Assembly (NCBI GenBank): GCA_018656855.1
Contig: JABHYP010000605.1
Coordinates: 1 to 6,251, forward strand
Reading direction: 5' to 3'
Source of the DNA: Candidatus Latescibacterota bacterium
GTDB lineage: Bacteria > Latescibacterota > Latescibacteria > Latescibacterales > Latescibacteraceae
DNA: 6,251 bases
Shown: piece by piece, positions 5,581-6,251 of the stretch
Layout: the number at the start of each line of letters is the position of its first letter
Numbering within the stretch: position 1 is the stretch's first letter
Notes under the pieces: model-generated
What the model was told of the DNA's origin: nothing
What the model saw: only the letters and a program-made list of their open reading frames with translations
The model's database searches: none
Made by a program: the position numbers and the translations under genes

Positions 5581-6251
5581 TTATTTATCCTTAAAATATG
5601 TCGACCCTACTTTTTTTCTCACTTTCCTCATGGTTTTTGTGGCATAATATCGGGCTTTATCTGCCCCTTCGAGGAGAATTTTACGGACGGCGGCTTTGTC
5701 ATTTAAGAGTTCGTCGCGCCTATTGCGAAACGGAGTATAAAAGTTCCATATCAGATCGAGAAGCTCTTTTTTCACCTCGCCGTATCCGAGGCCGCCTTTA
5801 CGGTATCTTTCTGCCATATCAGTGACAGCGTCGGGAGAGGCGAAAAGTCTATAAAGACTGAACACATTACATTTATCGGGATTTTTAGGTTCCTCAACAG
5901 GTATTGAATCGGTTACAATCGACATCACACGCTTTTTCAAAACATTCTTTTCGATAAAAATCTCAATTGTATTATTGTAGGATTTGCTCATTTTCTGACC
6001 GTCGGTTCCGGGAATAACTGCCACACTATTATCTATCTCCGCTTCAGGGATGACAAACGTTTCGCCATAGGTATTGTTAAATTTGATCGCTATATCGCGT
6101 GTTATCTCGAGATGCTGTTTCTGGTCTTTACCCACAGGCACACGGTCAGCATCATAGAGAAGAATATCCGCAGTCATAAGGACTGGATAGAAAAAAAGCC
6201 CGGCATTCGGGGCTATACCCCTTGCCACTTTATCTTTATAAGAATGGCTGC
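5581..6251 (-). CDS. trpS: Tryptophanyl-tRNA synthetase, C-terminal two thirds; 5' end beyond the right edge
   Basis: This class I aminoacyl-tRNA synthetase charges tRNA-Trp with tryptophan in the cytoplasm. The visible 222 residues run from SHSYKDKVARGI through NAGLFFYPVLMTADILLY and VGKDQKQHLEITRDIA, the diagnostic tryptophan/ATP-pocket stretch of bacterial TrpS, to the KMSKS loop encoded at 5980-5994. The C-terminus is the usual helical anticodon-binding part and ends in STYFKDK. Bacterial TrpS is about 325-340 residues, so roughly 105-115 residues including the HIGH-type motif lie outside the window. The GTG at 6226-6228 lies within the conserved region and is not the start; the frame stays open to the edge. 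It ends 249 bp before the glycosyltransferase gene, which has its own promoter, so it is probably a separate unit. No frameshift or missing key residue is seen. Confidence 0.97.
   Translation of the reverse strand, partial: SHSYKDKVARGIAPNAGLFFYPVLMTADILLYDADRVPVGKDQKQHLEITRDIAIKFNNTYGETFVIPEAEIDNSVAVIPGTDGQKMSKSYNNTIEIFIEKNVLKKRVMSIVTDSIPVEEPKNPDKCNVFSLYRLFASPDAVTDMAERYRKGGLGYGEVKKELLDLIWNFYTPFRNRRDELLNDKAAVRKILLEGADKARYYATKTMRKVRKKVGSTYFKDK

Noticed and set aside
5581..6228. trpS as a complete short gene starting at GTG 6228
   Set aside because: The conserved TrpS sequence continues upstream of the GTG to the window edge, so this is an internal valine codon of a gene cut by the edge.

Overview
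The window looks like chromosomal DNA of a diderm (Gram-negative) bacterium. All six supported genes lie on the minus strand, so transcription runs from the right end of the window to the left. The diderm call rests on a GT9 (LPS heptosyltransferase family) gene at the left edge. The phylum cannot be fixed from this sequence. The intergenic repeat types (palindromes with GTCATTGCGAG and TCTCGCA ends) are, from memory, common in environmental and anaerobic lineages.

Layout in transcription order. (1) The C-terminal two thirds of tryptophanyl-tRNA synthetase (trpS, 5581-6251) enters from the right edge. (2) A 249-bp non-coding gap (5332-5580) holds an imperfect inverted repeat and, close to the next gene, a good sigma70-type promoter. 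(3) A membrane-anchored GT2 glycosyltransferase (4138-5331). (4) rsgA, a circularly permuted ribosome-assembly GTPase (3017-4087), clearly more AT-rich than its neighbours. (5) An AT-rich gap of 242 bp. (6) A NodB-family polysaccharide deacetylase (2085-2774) overlapping by 8 nt (7) a second membrane GT2 glycosyltransferase (965-2092). (8) A 408-bp gap with two nested inverted-repeat elements. (9) The N-terminal half of a GT9 heptosyltransferase-like protein (1-556) leaving at the left edge.

The functional theme is cell-envelope glycan or glycolipid synthesis: two paralogous GT2 enzymes with N- and C-terminal membrane helices, a deacetylase without signal peptide, and a GT9 enzyme. The GT2/deacetylase pairing suggests that an N-acetylated sugar is attached to a lipid at the inner face of the membrane and then deacetylated. 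This is inference, since neither donor nor acceptor can be read from sequence. rsgA is a housekeeping-type gene that interrupts the module and differs in base composition, which suggests a later insertion. I see no tRNA, rRNA, CRISPR array, transposase or phage gene.
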